64,000 bases of DNA, taken from Aquimarina sp. RZ0. GTDB lineage: Bacteria; Bacteroidota; Bacteroidia; Flavobacteriales; Flavobacteriaceae. The stretch covers positions 1-64,000 of the forward strand of contig NZ_VTZU01000042.1 in NCBI RefSeq assembly GCF_008370685.1. Reading direction: 5' to 3'. The translations under genes and the position numbers were made by a program. Shown here piece by piece: positions 62,986-64,000 of this stretch. Positions within the stretch are counted from its first letter, which is position 1. Every line of letters starts with the position of its first letter. The notes beneath the pieces are model-generated. The model made no database searches. It was not told where the DNA came from and worked only from the letters and a program-made list of their open reading frames with translations.

Positions 62986-64000
62986 ATGATGAAAACGTAT
63001 AGAAATTTACCAATTTATGTGATGCTACTTGTGGCAAGTCTTTTTTTAGGTGCCTGTTCTGAAGATTTTCTGGAAGAAACACCAACAGAATCTGTTTCAT
63101 TTGATGAAGCAGTGGCCACGACTGCTAATCTTTTTACTATTATAAATGGTATGCATAGATCCTTATATATAAGATATGGATCTCAAGGGCGAACAGGTGT
63201 TGGAGCACTTTTATTACAAAACGAAGTCTTAGGAGAGGATTTTGTGATGACATCCCGAGCTAATGGCTGGTTTATTAATGCATATCGTTGGAATGATCAT
63301 ACGAATGCAGCCGATGGAGATAATTTATTTCCATACAGAACGTATTATCGTATTATCAGAAATGCTAACATAGTGATTAATAATGCAGACAATGCTCTTG
63401 GGCCACAGGAAGAAAAAGATGCGGTAGTAGGGCAGGCATTAATCTATAGAGCCTGGGCTCATTTTCAATTGGTGCAATTATATGGGATTCGGTATCAAAA
63501 TGGGATGACTAATAGTCAATTAGGTGTACCTATTGTTCTAAATACCGAATTAGAACCTTTACCCAGATCAACAGTAGAAGAAGTGTATATGCAGGTGAAT
63601 CTTGATCTGGATGCTGCTATCCAAATATTAGAAGGATACTCAAGACCCAATAAATCTCATCTGGATCAGAGTATTGCTCAAGGACTCAAAGCCAGAGTAG
63701 CACTAGTACAAGGTAATTATACAATTGCAGCAATATTTGCAGAAGCAGCTAGAGAAGGCTATAGTTTGATGTCTTTTGATGATTATTTTAACAGTTTTAA
63801 TGATTATGAAAGTGAAGAATGGATGTGGGGTAGTCATATTGTAGAGGATCAAAGTGATACTTTTGGTAATTTTGGAGCTTTTATTTCCAGGAATTTTAGT
63901 TCATCTAATATAAGAGGAAACCCTAAAGCTATTAATAGCAATTTATATAATACGATTCCTGATACAGATGTCAGAAAGTCGTTATTTGATCCTACAGGAG
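62986..64000 (+). CDS. SusD/RagB nutrient-binding lipoprotein, cut by window end
   Basis: The frame from ATG ATG at 62986-62991 encodes a lipoprotein (LFLGACSEDFLEETPTES) with SusD features: TPR-like helices, TYYRIIRNANIVINNAD, AVVGQALIYRAWAHFQLVQLYG, LGVPIVLN and YMQVNLDLDAAIQIL. At least 338 residues are present; the C-terminus lies beyond the window. It caps the SusC barrel at the outer membrane and is in one unit with it. Confidence 0.93.
   Translation, partial: MMKTYRNLPIYVMLLVASLFLGACSEDFLEETPTESVSFDEAVATTANLFTIINGMHRSLYIRYGSQGRTGVGALLLQNEVLGEDFVMTSRANGWFINAYRWNDHTNAADGDNLFPYRTYYRIIRNANIVINNADNALGPQEEKDAVVGQALIYRAWAHFQLVQLYGIRYQNGMTNSQLGVPIVLNTELEPLPRSTVEEVYMQVNLDLDAAIQILEGYSRPNKSHLDQSIAQGLKARVALVQGNYTIAAIFAEAAREGYSLMSFDDYFNSFNDYESEEWMWGSHIVEDQSDTFGNFGAFISRNFSSSNIRGNPKAINSNLYNTIPDTDVRKSLFDPTG

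Overview
The window looks like chromosomal DNA of an AT-rich member of the Bacteroidota, most likely a marine flavobacterium (Aquimarina-like is a guess). The signs are a GH16 polysaccharidase with a type IX secretion C-terminal domain, a SusC/SusD pair, FecR with FecI-type sigma remnants, Bacteroidota-type T6SS genes (Hcp/TssD, TssB, TssC, ClpV-like TssH), many Sec-exported proteins ending in SQ/AQ signal cleavage sites, and a GyrA with Thr at the quinolone-site serine.

Layout. 1-320: transposase debris. 690-2428: a small ArsR-controlled operon (ArsR, atypical SDR, PhzF) with matching palindromes in front of its two transcription units. 2877-4749: alanine dehydrogenase and TsaE. 5329-7521: a secreted agarase-type GH16 enzyme. 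7750-11440: a decayed region with an ISAon1-like relic, tRNA-Arg, a broken ECF sigma gene in front of an intact FecR, an IS91-type remnant and a tRNA-Ser/tRNA-Pro pair. 11724-20804: core genes, including clpC, gyrA and a TPR protein, plus a decayed DUF6000-like gene. 21094-26815: small conserved or accessory genes, a DEAD-box helicase, an MBL hydrolase and a TerB-like protein.

26909-34382 is an RND efflux operon: two paralogous small exported proteins, an outer-membrane TolC protein with an extra N-terminal periplasmic-binding-protein domain, an adaptor lipoprotein and the RND pump. 34462-39791 holds an outer-membrane protein, a lipoprotein, and a tight four-gene unit: DUF2235 hydrolase lipoprotein, K+ channel-like protein, LytS-type kinase and LytR-type regulator. 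Next come an AraC-type regulator and a three-gene envelope operon (HtrA-like protease, beta-barrel, Omp85-type barrel).

44095-52527 is a T6SS accessory island. It starts with an IS3 scar and an Hcp/TssD carrying a C-terminal extension and a stop at codon 4. Then follow a metzincin-type metallopeptidase (candidate effector), a lipoprotein (candidate immunity protein), two small ORFs, and the TssH-TssB-TssC ATPase and sheath genes. The rest of the apparatus is not in the window. 52586-64000 has a hybrid-type two-component pair, a penicillin-acylase-family lipoprotein, a LamG lipoprotein, and a SusC (with STN domain)/SusD pair cut by the window end.

A family of about 160-bp elements with terminal inverted repeats (GAACTYATC ends) occurs at 5100-5260, 25193-25352 and 40944-41105, with a 60-bp shortened copy at 22066-22125. 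All family and product names are from reading motifs by eye; no database search was run.
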